From the NCBI GenBank assembly GCA_021442965.1, contig JABUUX010000397.1:1-21922 (forward strand): a stretch of DNA of 21,922 nucleotides, in the 5' to 3' direction. The notes under the pieces are model-generated. The model saw only the letters and a list, made by a program, of their open reading frames with translations. It did not search any database and was not told the DNA's origin. Positions 1 to 8,067 of the stretch are shown here, piece after piece. A program made the position numbers and the translations under genes. Every line of letters starts with the position of its first letter. The first letter of the stretch is position 1. The stretch comes from Treponema sp. Its GTDB lineage: Bacteria > Spirochaetota > Spirochaetia > Treponematales > Treponemataceae.

Positions 1-31
1 CCCATACGCTCTGAACGTAAGTACTTTTCAT
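1..31 (-). CDS. 5' end of an unidentified gene running off the left edge
   Basis: On the minus strand an ATG at 31-29 opens a frame that stays open to the window edge and reads MKSTYVQSVW. It is preceded by a good Shine-Dalgarno-like AAGGGG six bases before the ATG (about 38-43 in plus coordinates). Ten residues are too few to identify a family. The call rests only on the start codon, its ribosome binding site and the absence of a stop. Confidence 0.4.
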   Translation of the reverse strand, partial: MKSTYVQSVW

Positions 32-389
32 AGGTTACCCCTTATAAAAAATTATTGTTTACGGAACTGGCAGTCTTATAAAGCAACGCTTTAAACCGCC
101 TTGACACAAAGTCTGTCCCTATTTTTTATTCCTTTTCTAAAAAAGAAACTTAAAATACGATATTGATGATAATTTGTCAGGATAAATTCTAAGATGATTT
201 CATTGTCCTGAACTGCTCGCCTTTGAGCAAAAGACATGCGGCATAAAACCGTAATGTGAAAAGATTTCTTGATGTGCACAGCCCCGGCACCATTGCCACT
301 AGGCACTGTAACAATAATAATAATCTTAAGTATTATTTAAATCAACTCCTTTAATTGCAATAAGTAATTTCTTCTATTAATATAATCTT
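32..389. other. Gene-poor intergenic region, no convincing gene
   Basis: About 360 bases between the left-edge minus-strand gene and the DUF4954 gene. A 71-codon minus-strand frame (306-91) exists but has no ribosome binding site and no recognisable family, so I do not call it. Its end contains GGGACAGACTTTGTGTC (minus strand, about 102-118), with a short GACA/TGTC inverted repeat that vaguely recalls sequences near REP-associated transposases; this is an impression only. A perfect TTGACA lies at 101-106 on the plus strand without a matching -10. The last 60 bases are very AT-rich and probably hold the promoter of the downstream gene, with TATAAT at 381-386. Confidence 0.5.
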
Positions 390-2576
390 ATGACCAAAGT
401 AACTTATTTGGATCAGTCTGAATCACCTTGTGAACCAGCTTCAGAACTGACAATTGGAAAACGCCGTCTTACAGCGGATGAAATAAACATTTTAAAAAAT
501 AACCGGAATAAAAACACTGACGAATCATGGGGAAATTTCTTTGTAGACAATGAACCGGGTAATTTCAATCCAAATCTAATTCATGATTCCTATTTTGAAG
601 GCTTCATCATTCTGGGAAGATTAAAAAAAGCAAAACTCCAGTATCACGACCTTATACTGGAAACAGGAATCTATAACTCTTCCCTTAGAGATGTAGTTAC
701 CGGAAACGATGTAAGCATTAAAAATGTTGCATATCTGGATAATTACCGATTTGGAGACCGGGTCATTCTATTTAATATTCAGGAAATCTGCTGTACAAAT
801 CATGCAAAATTCGGAAATGGAATTTTAAAGGATGGGGAACCAGAAAATCATCGTGTTTGGATTGGTGTGGGAAACGAAAACGAAGGACGTGCTGTTCTTG
901 CTTTTGAAAACATGATTCCGGCAGATGCTTATCTTTGGTCTCATTATCGTGAAGATCCAGAAATTCTGGATGCCTTCAAGCGAATGACAGAAAAATACAA
1001 TGACGGTAAACGAAACACTTTTGGATACGTTGGTAGCGATACAGTAATTAAAAACTCCAGTATCATTAAAGATGTAAAGATTGGAGAAAACGCATATATA
1101 AAAGGCGCCCTAAAACTTAAAAACATAACAATACTTTCTTCAGAAGATGAACCAAGTCAGATTGGTGAAGGCGTTGAAATGGTGAATGGAATTATGGGTT
1201 ATGCTTCCCACGCCTTTTATCAGGCTGTTGCAGTACGCTTTGTAATTGGCCGAAACTGTCAGCTTAAATATGGAGTAAGAATTTTGAATTCAGTTTTGGG
1301 AGATAACTCTACTGTTTCCTGCTGTGAAATTCTTAACAATCTGATTTTCCCATTTCATGAGCAGCACCATAATTCATCATTTCTTATTGCAACAACGTGC
1401 CAGGGACAGAGTAATATTGCTTCCGGAGCTACAGTTGGAAGTAACCATAACTCACGCAGCCCTGATGGAGAAATTTTTGCAAAACGCGGATTCTGGCCGG
1501 GACTCTGTTCAGACTTCAAACATAATTCCAAATTTGCAAGTTTTGTTTTGGCCAGTAAAGGAAGTTATCAGCACGAACTTGATATTCCATATCCTTTTGC
1601 GCTTCTGGCTCCTGGCTCAGATGGAGACCAAAGCGTTCACATTATTCCCGCCTTCTGGTTTATGTACGATATGTTTGCCATTGCCAGAAACAAAACAAAA
1701 TTTATAAAACGTGACAAACGCCATATAAAAATCCAGCACATTGAAACCGATCCTTTTGCGCCGGATACAATGCAGGAAGTTCTTGAAGCAATAAAGCGGC
1801 TTGTTTCTCTTACTGCACGAATTCTTCCTGAACTTGATTCTATTCGAGCATCAAAGGCAAAAACTCAGGAAGAAATGTATCAGGCAGCAAAGGATTATAT
1901 GCATCACAATGAAAATGCAACCTACACACTTAGAGACAATATATGCCAGAAAAAATACGGAGCTACAATTTTTAAGCCTGTAAGGGCTTATAAAATGTAC
2001 CGAAAAGTATTGAAATATTTTGCTACAAAAACACTTTTGGATTATTTCAAGCATGAAAAGATTTCAAAGCTGACCAAAGAACTTTGGAATAAAATCAGGC
2101 AAATTCCATTATACACCGAATGGGAAAATGCCGGCGGTCAAATCATCCCTTGTGAAAAACGTCTGGAGCTGTTTTCAAAAATTAAGAATGGAGAAATTGA
2201 CTCATGGGAAAAGGTACACCAGTTTTATGACAAATGTCAGGAATCCTATGAACTTTACAAAGTACGCTATTCCATCTACCTTTTGGAACAATTGTATTCG
2301 CGCCCGGCAGAAGAATTCTCTGAAGACGTATACAGCAACATTATAGAGGACGTTACTATTATATCCTCAGAAATGTACAAATCTTCTTATCTATCCCGCG
2401 AAAAAGATTACACCGATTACTACAGACAAATGGTATACAATTCTGTAGATGAAATGAATTCTATTTTGGGAACAATAGATGACAACAGCTTCCTGAAAGA
2501 ACTCAAAATAACTACAGATACTTTCAACAAAGAACTAAAAGACTTTTTTGATGCCTTGACAATCGAATCAAAATAA
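390..2576 (+). CDS. DUF4954 family protein (left-handed beta-helix plus helical C-terminus)
   Basis: A 728-residue protein recognised as the DUF4954 family known from Bacteroidetes and Treponema. No biochemical function is established to my knowledge. Residues about 70-145 and 205-375 show the V/I-x-x-G/N spacing of hexapeptide, left-handed beta-helix coils (for example SIIKDVKIGENAYIKGALKL), the fold used by acyl- and nucleotidyl-transferase-associated domains. This is followed by a Gly-rich conserved stretch near 345-375 (SGATVGSNHNSRSPDGEI) and a charged, mostly helical C-terminal third. The length fits the family. There is no signal peptide, so it is cytoplasmic. The ATG has no Shine-Dalgarno sequence and lies only three bases after TATAAT, so the start or its promoter may be misplaced. 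It ends 14 bases before the leuA leader peptide, and the promoter of the leader overlaps its last codons. A sugar-nucleotide role would be a guess. Confidence 0.8.
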   Translation: MTKVTYLDQSESPCEPASELTIGKRRLTADEINILKNNRNKNTDESWGNFFVDNEPGNFNPNLIHDSYFEGFIILGRLKKAKLQYHDLILETGIYNSSLRDVVTGNDVSIKNVAYLDNYRFGDRVILFNIQEICCTNHAKFGNGILKDGEPENHRVWIGVGNENEGRAVLAFENMIPADAYLWSHYREDPEILDAFKRMTEKYNDGKRNTFGYVGSDTVIKNSSIIKDVKIGENAYIKGALKLKNITILSSEDEPSQIGEGVEMVNGIMGYASHAFYQAVAVRFVIGRNCQLKYGVRILNSVLGDNSTVSCCEILNNLIFPFHEQHHNSSFLIATTCQGQSNIASGATVGSNHNSRSPDGEIFAKRGFWPGLCSDFKHNSKFASFVLASKGSYQHELDIPYPFALLAPGSDGDQSVHIIPAFWFMYDMFAIARNKTKFIKRDKRHIKIQHIETDPFAPDTMQEVLEAIKRLVSLTARILPELDSIRASKAKTQEEMYQAAKDYMHHNENATYTLRDNICQKKYGATIFKPVRAYKMYRKVLKYFATKTLLDYFKHEKISKLTKELWNKIRQIPLYTEWENAGGQIIPCEKRLELFSKIKNGEIDSWEKVHQFYDKCQESYELYKVRYSIYLLEQLYSRPAEEFSEDVYSNIIEDVTIISSEMYKSSYLSREKDYTDYYRQMVYNSVDEMNSILGTIDDNSFLKELKITTDTFNKELKDFFDALTIESK

Positions 2577-2584
2577 AGGATAGT
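2556..2584 (+). promoter_or_regulatory. Predicted sigma-70 promoter of the leuA leader
   Basis: A perfect -35 TTGACA (2556-2561), a 17-base spacer and a weaker -10 GATAGT (2579-2584). The -35 lies inside the last codons of the DUF4954 gene. The expected start of transcription, seven bases after the -10, is 2591, which is the A of the leader-peptide ATG. The spacing and -35 match are seen directly; use of the promoter is inference. Confidence 0.55.
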
Positions 2585-2590
2585 TTAAAT

Positions 2591-2650
2591 ATGAAAACAT
2601 TACTCCTACTTCTACTTAAGTCTTCTCGCTTTGCAGTTTGCGATTGGTAG
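2591..2650 (+). CDS. leuL: Leucine-rich leader peptide of the leuA attenuator
   Basis: A 19-codon frame, MKTLLLLLLKSSRFAVCDW then TAG. Codons 4-9 (2600-2617) are six consecutive leucines written TTA, CTC, CTA, CTT, CTA, CTT, avoiding CTG. A purine-rich AAAGGA (2575-2580) precedes the ATG by 10 bases, but if the predicted promoter is right the transcript starts at the ATG itself. The peptide is followed by a perfect terminator hairpin directly before leuA. By analogy with leu, ilv and his leaders of enterobacteria, ribosome stalling at the Leu codons would report charged tRNA-Leu. The stop codon overlaps the end of the antiterminator's upstream arm (2636-2648), the position needed for a ribosome at the stop to block antitermination. 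It is too short for most gene finders. Confidence 0.8.
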   Translation: MKTLLLLLLKSSRFAVCDW

Positions 2651-2697
2651 TAGTGTATTCTATATAAAATTAGAAAATAACAAGACCTGTCGCAAAT
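2636..2697 (+). promoter_or_regulatory. leuL: Predicted antiterminator pairing of the leuA attenuator
   Basis: GTTTGCGATTGGT (2636-2648) can pair with ACCTGTCGCAAAT (2685-2697). Seven contiguous Watson-Crick pairs are flanked by two G-U pairs, then one U-U mismatch and three more Watson-Crick pairs. The downstream arm covers seven of the ten bases of the terminator's 5' arm (2682-2691) and its loop, so the two structures exclude each other. The upstream arm lies 18 bases after the last Leu codon. A ribosome stalled at Leu leaves it free, while a ribosome at the stop codon (2648-2650) covers it. Confidence 0.7.
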
Positions 2698-2714
2698 GAC
2701 AGGTCTTTTTTTTT
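2682..2714 (+). terminator. Intrinsic terminator / attenuator upstream of leuA
   Basis: A perfect 10-bp stem, AAGACCTGTC (2682-2691) with GACAGGTCTT (2698-2707), a six-base loop GCAAAT, and nine T (2706-2714). The leuA ribosome binding site AGGAGG (2715-2720) begins with the very next base, so the hairpin can only be a regulated terminator for leuA. It may also end readthrough transcripts of the DUF4954 gene. Confidence 0.9.
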
Positions 2715-2727
2715 AGGAGGCAAAAAA

Positions 2728-4410
2728 ATGAATCCAAACGGAAAGTACAAAGCATTTGAACCAGTTGGAATTAAGAATCGTACATGGCCGGACAAAGTAA
2801 TTACTAAAGCACCATTATGGTGCTCTGTAGACCTTCGTGATGGAAACCAGGCACTTATTAATCCTATGAGTGTTGAGCAGAAACTTGAATTCTTTGATCT
2901 ATTGGTAAAATTGGGATTTAAACAGATTGAAGTAGGATTTCCTTCTGCATCAGATACAGAATTCAACTTTATGCGACGTCTTATTGAAGAAAATCATGTT
3001 CCGGAAGATGTTACTCTGCAGGTTTTATGTCAGGCTCGAGAACATCTTGTAAAAAGAACTTTTGAATCTCTTAAAGGACTAAAACATGCCATCTTCCATA
3101 TGTATAATTCTACGTCTCCATCTCAAAGAAAATATACTTTCAACAAATCAAAGGAAGAAATAAAACAAATTGCTATTGACGGAATTAAATGTGTAAAAGA
3201 CTGCATAAAAGAAGCCGGTGACCTTAAAATCACTCTGGAATATTCACCAGAAAGTTTTTCAACTACAGAAATTGATTATGCACTGGAAGTCTGTGAAGCG
3301 GTTAAAGCAGCCTGGGGTACAAGTGCAGAAAATAAAATCATTCTGAATTTGCCTACAACGGTTGAATGTGCACTACCAAATCAATTTGCAGACCAGATTG
3401 AATATTTCTGTCAGAATATTTCTGACCGCGAAAACTGCATAATATCTCTTCACAACCACAATGACCGCGGAGAAGGCGTTGCCCAATGCGAACTTGGACT
3501 TTTAGCAGGAGCAGACCGTGTTGAAGGATGCCTTTTTGGAAACGGTGAAAGAACCGGAAATCTTGATATTGTAACTGTAGCCTTAAATATGTTTACTCAA
3601 GGAGTAGACCCGGAATTGGACTTTACTCACATAGACCGCATTGCCGAAGTCTACACTAGAGTAACAGGTATGGAAATTCACCCACGTTCGCCATACGCCG
3701 GAGAACTGGTTTTCACTGCATTCTCAGGAAGTCATCAGGATGCAATCCGAAAAGCTTTAGCTGCCAGAACAAAAATGAAAGAAAACGATCCTTGGGATGT
3801 TACGTATCTTCCGATAGATCCTCATGATATTGGACGCCAGTATGAGGGTATTATCCGCATAAACAGTCAGAGCGGAAAAGGTGGAGCTGCATATATTCTG
3901 GAAAAAAATTATGGTATTATGGCTCCAAAATCAATGCATCCTTCAATCGGTGCAGTAGTTCAAGCGGTTGCAGACGGAGCCCAGCGCGAACTTTTACCTG
4001 AAGAAGTTTACGACACATTCGAAAAAACCTGGCTTAAAACAAAGTCACCGCTCAATGTTTTAGAAATCTCTGAACGTCATATAGAAGGAGAACGGGGACT
4101 TGAAGAAGACCAGGAACAAGTAGCCCTCATGGCAACCGTTGAATGGGAAGGAAAACGTCACGCCATTGCAGCAAATGGAAACGGTCCTTTGGATGCTTTC
4201 GTTACTGCAATGAAACAAACTCCGTGTCCAGCCTTTAATATCACTTCTTTCCACGAACATTCAATTGGAGAAGGTTCTAACACAAAAGCTATGGCCTATG
4301 TTCAGATTACAGTAGAAGATGGACGCCAGGTTTGGGGAGTCGGTAAATCTTCAAATGTTGGACGTGCAGGTATTGCAGCTGTAGTTTCAGCTCTTAACTT
4401 CAAAGGATAA
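2728..4410 (+). CDS. leuA: 2-isopropylmalate synthase (LeuA type 2, with allosteric domain)
   Basis: Condenses acetyl-CoA with 2-oxoisovalerate, the first committed step of leucine synthesis. The 560 residues match the yeast-like LeuA2 group of the DRE-TIM metallolyases. The catalytic barrel (about 25-330) carries SVDLRDGNQAL with Arg37-Asp38, the metal-binding LHNHNDRGEG with His242 and His244, and the GNGERTGN motif (271-278). The C-terminal part (about 430-560, ending in GRAGIAAVVSALNF) is the allosteric domain that normally binds leucine for feedback inhibition. An AGGAGG seven bases before the ATG fixes the start. It is transcribed behind the leucine leader and attenuator, so both the enzyme and its transcription should respond to leucine. 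No other leu or ilv genes lie in the window. Confidence 0.95.
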   Translation: MNPNGKYKAFEPVGIKNRTWPDKVITKAPLWCSVDLRDGNQALINPMSVEQKLEFFDLLVKLGFKQIEVGFPSASDTEFNFMRRLIEENHVPEDVTLQVLCQAREHLVKRTFESLKGLKHAIFHMYNSTSPSQRKYTFNKSKEEIKQIAIDGIKCVKDCIKEAGDLKITLEYSPESFSTTEIDYALEVCEAVKAAWGTSAENKIILNLPTTVECALPNQFADQIEYFCQNISDRENCIISLHNHNDRGEGVAQCELGLLAGADRVEGCLFGNGERTGNLDIVTVALNMFTQGVDPELDFTHIDRIAEVYTRVTGMEIHPRSPYAGELVFTAFSGSHQDAIRKALAARTKMKENDPWDVTYLPIDPHDIGRQYEGIIRINSQSGKGGAAYILEKNYGIMAPKSMHPSIGAVVQAVADGAQRELLPEEVYDTFEKTWLKTKSPLNVLEISERHIEGERGLEEDQEQVALMATVEWEGKRHAIAANGNGPLDAFVTAMKQTPCPAFNITSFHEHSIGEGSNTKAMAYVQITVEDGRQVWGVGKSSNVGRAGIAAVVSALNFKG

Positions 4411-4441
4411 TTAATTCTATTTACACACAAAGCTTTTACTG

Positions 4442-4479
4442 AATCCCGATTCTTGTAAAAAGGTTTCGGGATTTTTTTT
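4442..4479 (+). terminator. Intrinsic terminator after leuA
   Basis: AATCCCGA (4442-4449) pairs with TCGGGATT (4466-4473) around a 16-base loop and runs into eight T (4472-4479). It lies 31 bases after the leuA stop and closes the leuL-leuA unit. Confidence 0.85.
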
Positions 4480-4502
4480 GCACAAAACCACTCACATATG
4501 CC

Positions 4503-4508
4503 GATAAT
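4503..4508 (+). promoter_or_regulatory. Candidate -10 box of the Gfo/Idh/MocA gene
   Basis: GATAAT ends six bases before the ATG at 4515, placing the predicted transcript start on the A of the ATG. No Shine-Dalgarno sequence precedes the gene. I see no clear -35. The evidence is therefore the -10 match, its spacing and the terminator just upstream. Confidence 0.35.
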
Positions 4509-4514
4509 AAATAT

Positions 4515-5594
4515 ATGAAAAAACACATTTACACTGCAGCTTTGGTGGGAACCGGAAGAATTGGTTTTACACTTGGGTTTGATAAAAAAAGAGAACAGCC
4601 TGCAAGCCACACAATGGCTGTAAAAAAGAATAAAAGAATACGATTCATAGCCGGCTGTGATAAAGATGAAAACATTTTAAATCAATGGCACAAATATAAC
4701 CCTAAAACAGAAATATTCACAGACCTTTCCAGACTTTTAGCAAATACAAAACCTGATATTTTTATAATAGCAGTAAATGAAGATGCACACATGGAAACAG
4801 CTATCCAGATTATCCGTTCAAAACCTTCCCTGGTGATTCTTGAAAAACCAGTTGCTTTGAATATTGAACAGGCAATGAAAATTGTAGACGAATCGGTAAA
4901 ATACAATGTTCCTGTAATGGTAAATCATGAAAGACGGTTTGCAACTGATTACAACCTTGCAAAAAGCTACATGAAATTAATAGGTGATTTGCAAAGCATT
5001 CATGCTGTTTTATCATCAGGGATGAAAGTATATTCTTCCAAAGACGAAGACAACGGCGAATACAGTTTATTGCATGACGGCACCCACCTGGTAGATATTA
5101 TCCAGTTTCTTTTAGAAAAAACTCCTGAAAATGGCGGAAAACCTAAAGAATGTATTCTTTCAAATCCAGTAATTTCTGGCATTCACATAGATAAAGGCGA
5201 TAAAAATATAATAAGAAATGTATCGGCTCATTTTTCTTGTCCTGAATGCTCCCAAATTACTATGGAATTTTCTGGAAGAAGTAAATACTTCGGATTTGAA
5301 ATTGATATAAGAGGAACTGAAGGACGTATTAAAATTGGGAACGGGTTTGCTAAAGTTTATTTGCGTGAAGAATCCAAACTTTATTCCGGCTTTTATTCTC
5401 TAACAGAAATGAAAGATATTAAATTTCCCACAAAGACAGGATATTTTTCTAACATGATTCAAAATGCAGTTGATTATTTGGACGGGAAAAGCATGCTTAA
5501 ATCGTCTCTAAAAAATGGTCTGAATGCTATGTACACTCTTGAAGAAATAAAAAGAGCAATGCTCAAAGCACTGCCCTCCTCCAAAACAAATTAA
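4515..5594 (+). CDS. Gfo/Idh/MocA family NAD(P)-dependent oxidoreductase
   Basis: A 359-residue soluble oxidoreductase. The N-terminal Rossmann domain begins with AALVGTGRIG (Gly-x-Gly at 12-14) and reaches the family signature EKP at 110-112, whose Lys usually contacts the cofactor and substrate. A DGTHLVD motif (188-194) supplies the usual His and Asp of the active site in the C-terminal alpha/beta domain. The family oxidises or reduces sugars, inositols and related polyols; the substrate cannot be read from the sequence. The insertion after the GTGRIG loop (about 20-33, Lys/Arg/His-rich) is unusual and might mark a subfamily. It has no ribosome binding site, stands alone between the leuA terminator and metH, and its last four bases overlap the end of metH on the other strand. 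Confidence 0.85.
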   Translation: MKKHIYTAALVGTGRIGFTLGFDKKREQPASHTMAVKKNKRIRFIAGCDKDENILNQWHKYNPKTEIFTDLSRLLANTKPDIFIIAVNEDAHMETAIQIIRSKPSLVILEKPVALNIEQAMKIVDESVKYNVPVMVNHERRFATDYNLAKSYMKLIGDLQSIHAVLSSGMKVYSSKDEDNGEYSLLHDGTHLVDIIQFLLEKTPENGGKPKECILSNPVISGIHIDKGDKNIIRNVSAHFSCPECSQITMEFSGRSKYFGFEIDIRGTEGRIKIGNGFAKVYLREESKLYSGFYSLTEMKDIKFPTKTGYFSNMIQNAVDYLDGKSMLKSSLKNGLNAMYTLEEIKRAMLKALPSSKTN

Positions 5595-8065
5595 GCACCA
5601 AATATACTCTGTGCGTAGTGAACAGTATCCAAAGCATCTTTTGCATACTTATCCGCACCAATCATATCTGCATATTCCTGCGTAAGGACAGCTCCTCCTA
5701 CTACAGTTTTACACTCCGGAGCTTTCTGTTTTAAAAGTTCAATGGTTTCTTTCATCGCCGGTACTGTTGTTGTCATAAGAGCTGAGAGCCCCGCAAGTTT
5801 TACGTTATTTTTTATAACAGCTTCAACAACTTTTTCTGCCGGGACATCTTTACCAAGATCAATTACTTCAAAATCGTAATTTTCCAAAAGAACTTTTACA
5901 ATATTTTTCCCTATATCATGAATATCGCCGTGAACAGTAGCCAAAACGATCTTCCCTTTTGGTTTCCCCTTTTTTCCTGTTTTAGAAAGGTACTCTTTAA
6001 TTACTTCAAAAGCAGATTTTGCCGCTTCTGCTGCCATAAGGAGTTGAGGCAGAAATACTGTCTTTTTTTCAAATCCTTTACCAACAACATCAAGTCCCGG
6101 AATCAATTTTTCGTTTATTATGGTTACAGCTTCTTCATTCTTTAAAAGCTCAGTTGTAATACGAGCGGCTTCATCCTTAAGACCTTTTACCACCGCCACT
6201 GAAAGAGCACTTAAGTTCTGTCCATTCAAATTTTCTTCTTCAGCTTTTAGTGCTGTAACATTTTTACCGTCAACTTTTGGAAGATCTTCTGGAATAATGT
6301 TTTGAGCAAACTGTATATAGTCCAGACAATCCTTATCAAACCCTTTAAGCAGACAGAAAGAATGATATGCCTTTTTTATCTCTAATGCCAAAGGGTTTAT
6401 AATTGCAGAAGTAAGCCCGTTTTCCATAGCAAGTGTAAAAAAAGAAGATGTAACAAATTCTCGGTTTGGAAGACCAAAGGAAATATTTGATACTCCAAGC
6501 ACTGTACCAAGTCCCATGTTTGTAACAGCTTTTACTGTTTCAAGAGTAGCACGGGCTGCATTTGTATCTGAACTTACAGACATTGTAAGCGCATCTATAA
6601 GAATGTTTTTCTTTTCAATTCCGTAATAATCTGCCCTTTTTAGAATTTTATTTACAATAGCTAAACGCCCTTTTGAAGTTGCAGGAATACCACTCTCATC
6701 CAAAGTAAGAGCAACAACAACTCCACCATACTTCTTAACTAAAGGAAAAACTGCATCCATTACTTCGCGTTTTCCATTTACAGAATTTATCAAAGCCTTT
6801 CCGTTATATCGGCGAAGTGCAGCTTCCATCACTTGGGCAGACGAAGTATCTATCTGAAGCGGGATATCAGAAACACTTTGTAGTTCACTAACAACACGAA
6901 CCATCATTTGTTTTTCATCAATTTCAGGAAGCCCAACATTAACATCCAGAATATTACTTCCAGCATTTACCTGTTCCAGTCCCTGCTGAATGATGTATGG
7001 AATATCATTATTACGCAGAGCTTCTTTAAATTTTTTCTTTCCGGTTGGATTAATGCGTTCTCCAATAATAACAGGTTTTTCTCCAACCCCAATTCTTACA
7101 GCCTTTGTATAAGATGAAACCACAGTTATATTTTTTTCAAAAAGAGGTAGAGGTTTTATGGTTTTTATTTGCGAACATAGTTTAGAAATATGAGCAGGAG
7201 TTGTCCCACAACATCCGCCAAATATAAGAGCGCCTTCCTTTGCAAACTTTTTCATCTGTAAGGCAAACTGATTTGGTGCAACATTATATACAGTTTTTCC
7301 TCCCACAACCTGAGGAAGTCCCGCATTCGGTTTTACAATTAAAGGAATAGAAGAAACGGCAATAAGTCGTGAAACAGCGTCTGTTAAATCTTCCGGACCT
7401 AATCCACAGTTAAGCCCTAAAGCCGAAACACCAAGCCCCTCCAATAATGAAACCATAACTTCAGGGGTAGCACCTGTTAGAAGTCTTGAAGATTTATCAT
7501 ATACATTTGTTACAAGGATTGGTAAGTTTTTATGTTCCTCTTCCATAGCTTCTTTAGCGGCAATAACTGCAGCCTTTGTTTCGTAAGCATCATTCATTGT
7601 TTCGATGATTACTGCATCTACTTTGCATCTTAAAGCGATTTTAATTGACTTCTTAAAAAGGGTTACAGCGTCTTCAAAATCTAAATCGCCCATCGGTTTT
7701 AAAAGTTTTCCACATGGTCCCACATCATAAGCAATATAACAGGGATGATTTTCTTTTTCTGTTTCGGTAAGCTCTTTTAAAAAAATATTTCTGGCTTTTG
7801 CTGCGTTTTTTACAGCTGCAGGAATAATCTGCTGTAATTCTTCATCAGAAAATTTAGAGTCATAAGCCCCAAAGGTATTTGTACAAACAATATTTGAACC
7901 GGCTGCAAAATAGTTATAATGCAGGGCTGTAATCTTTTCCGGGTGTTCAACATTCCAGCGCTCAGGAAGTTCACCGGGTTTTAGCCCCTGAGCCTGAAGA
8001 ACTGAACCTGTTCCCCCATCCAAAAACAAAAACTGCTTTCCTAAAATATCATTCAACTTTTTCAT
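5591..8065 (-). CDS. metH: Cobalamin-dependent methionine synthase, catalytic core without activation domain
   Basis: Transfers the methyl group of 5-methyl-tetrahydrofolate through cobalamin to homocysteine. Domains in order: homocysteine-binding barrel (1-300) with zinc ligands Cys220 and Cys285-Cys286 (GGCCGTTPAHI); pterin-binding barrel starting near GERINPTGKK (about 340-570); cobalamin cap (about 600-690); and Rossmann-like cobalamin domain with the DxHxxG motif at 714-719 (DIHDIG), in which His716 is the lower axial ligand. At 824 residues it lacks the roughly 350-residue AdoMet reactivation domain of the E. coli enzyme; that function is encoded by the gene just upstream, two bases away. 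It is last in the metF-metH cluster, and its 3' end overlaps the convergent oxidoreductase gene with no terminator visible. Confidence 0.95.
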   Translation of the reverse strand: MKKLNDILGKQFLFLDGGTGSVLQAQGLKPGELPERWNVEHPEKITALHYNYFAAGSNIVCTNTFGAYDSKFSDEELQQIIPAAVKNAAKARNIFLKELTETEKENHPCYIAYDVGPCGKLLKPMGDLDFEDAVTLFKKSIKIALRCKVDAVIIETMNDAYETKAAVIAAKEAMEEEHKNLPILVTNVYDKSSRLLTGATPEVMVSLLEGLGVSALGLNCGLGPEDLTDAVSRLIAVSSIPLIVKPNAGLPQVVGGKTVYNVAPNQFALQMKKFAKEGALIFGGCCGTTPAHISKLCSQIKTIKPLPLFEKNITVVSSYTKAVRIGVGEKPVIIGERINPTGKKKFKEALRNNDIPYIIQQGLEQVNAGSNILDVNVGLPEIDEKQMMVRVVSELQSVSDIPLQIDTSSAQVMEAALRRYNGKALINSVNGKREVMDAVFPLVKKYGGVVVALTLDESGIPATSKGRLAIVNKILKRADYYGIEKKNILIDALTMSVSSDTNAARATLETVKAVTNMGLGTVLGVSNISFGLPNREFVTSSFFTLAMENGLTSAIINPLALEIKKAYHSFCLLKGFDKDCLDYIQFAQNIIPEDLPKVDGKNVTALKAEEENLNGQNLSALSVAVVKGLKDEAARITTELLKNEEAVTIINEKLIPGLDVVGKGFEKKTVFLPQLLMAAEAAKSAFEVIKEYLSKTGKKGKPKGKIVLATVHGDIHDIGKNIVKVLLENYDFEVIDLGKDVPAEKVVEAVIKNNVKLAGLSALMTTTVPAMKETIELLKQKAPECKTVVGGAVLTQEYADMIGADKYAKDALDTVHYAQSIFGA

Positions 8066-8067
8066 TT

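Noticed and set aside
101..129. Plus-strand promoter at TTGACA 101-106
   Set aside because: The -35 is perfect but the -10 position is a poor T-rich match, and no plus-strand gene follows within about 280 bases.
91..306. 71-codon minus-strand frame as a gene
   Set aside because: No ribosome binding site, no recognisable family, and composition like intergenic DNA; kept only as a possible repeat remnant.
381..386. TATAAT as a certain promoter for the DUF4954 start at 390
   Set aside because: The predicted transcript start (about 393) would fall after the ATG and no good -35 is present at 17 bases; left as an unresolved candidate.
4060..4260. Antisense frames inside leuA, metH, btuC and pyrC
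   Set aside because: These lie wholly within strongly supported genes, have no ribosome binding sites or recognisable domains, and are explained by codon bias on the opposite strand.
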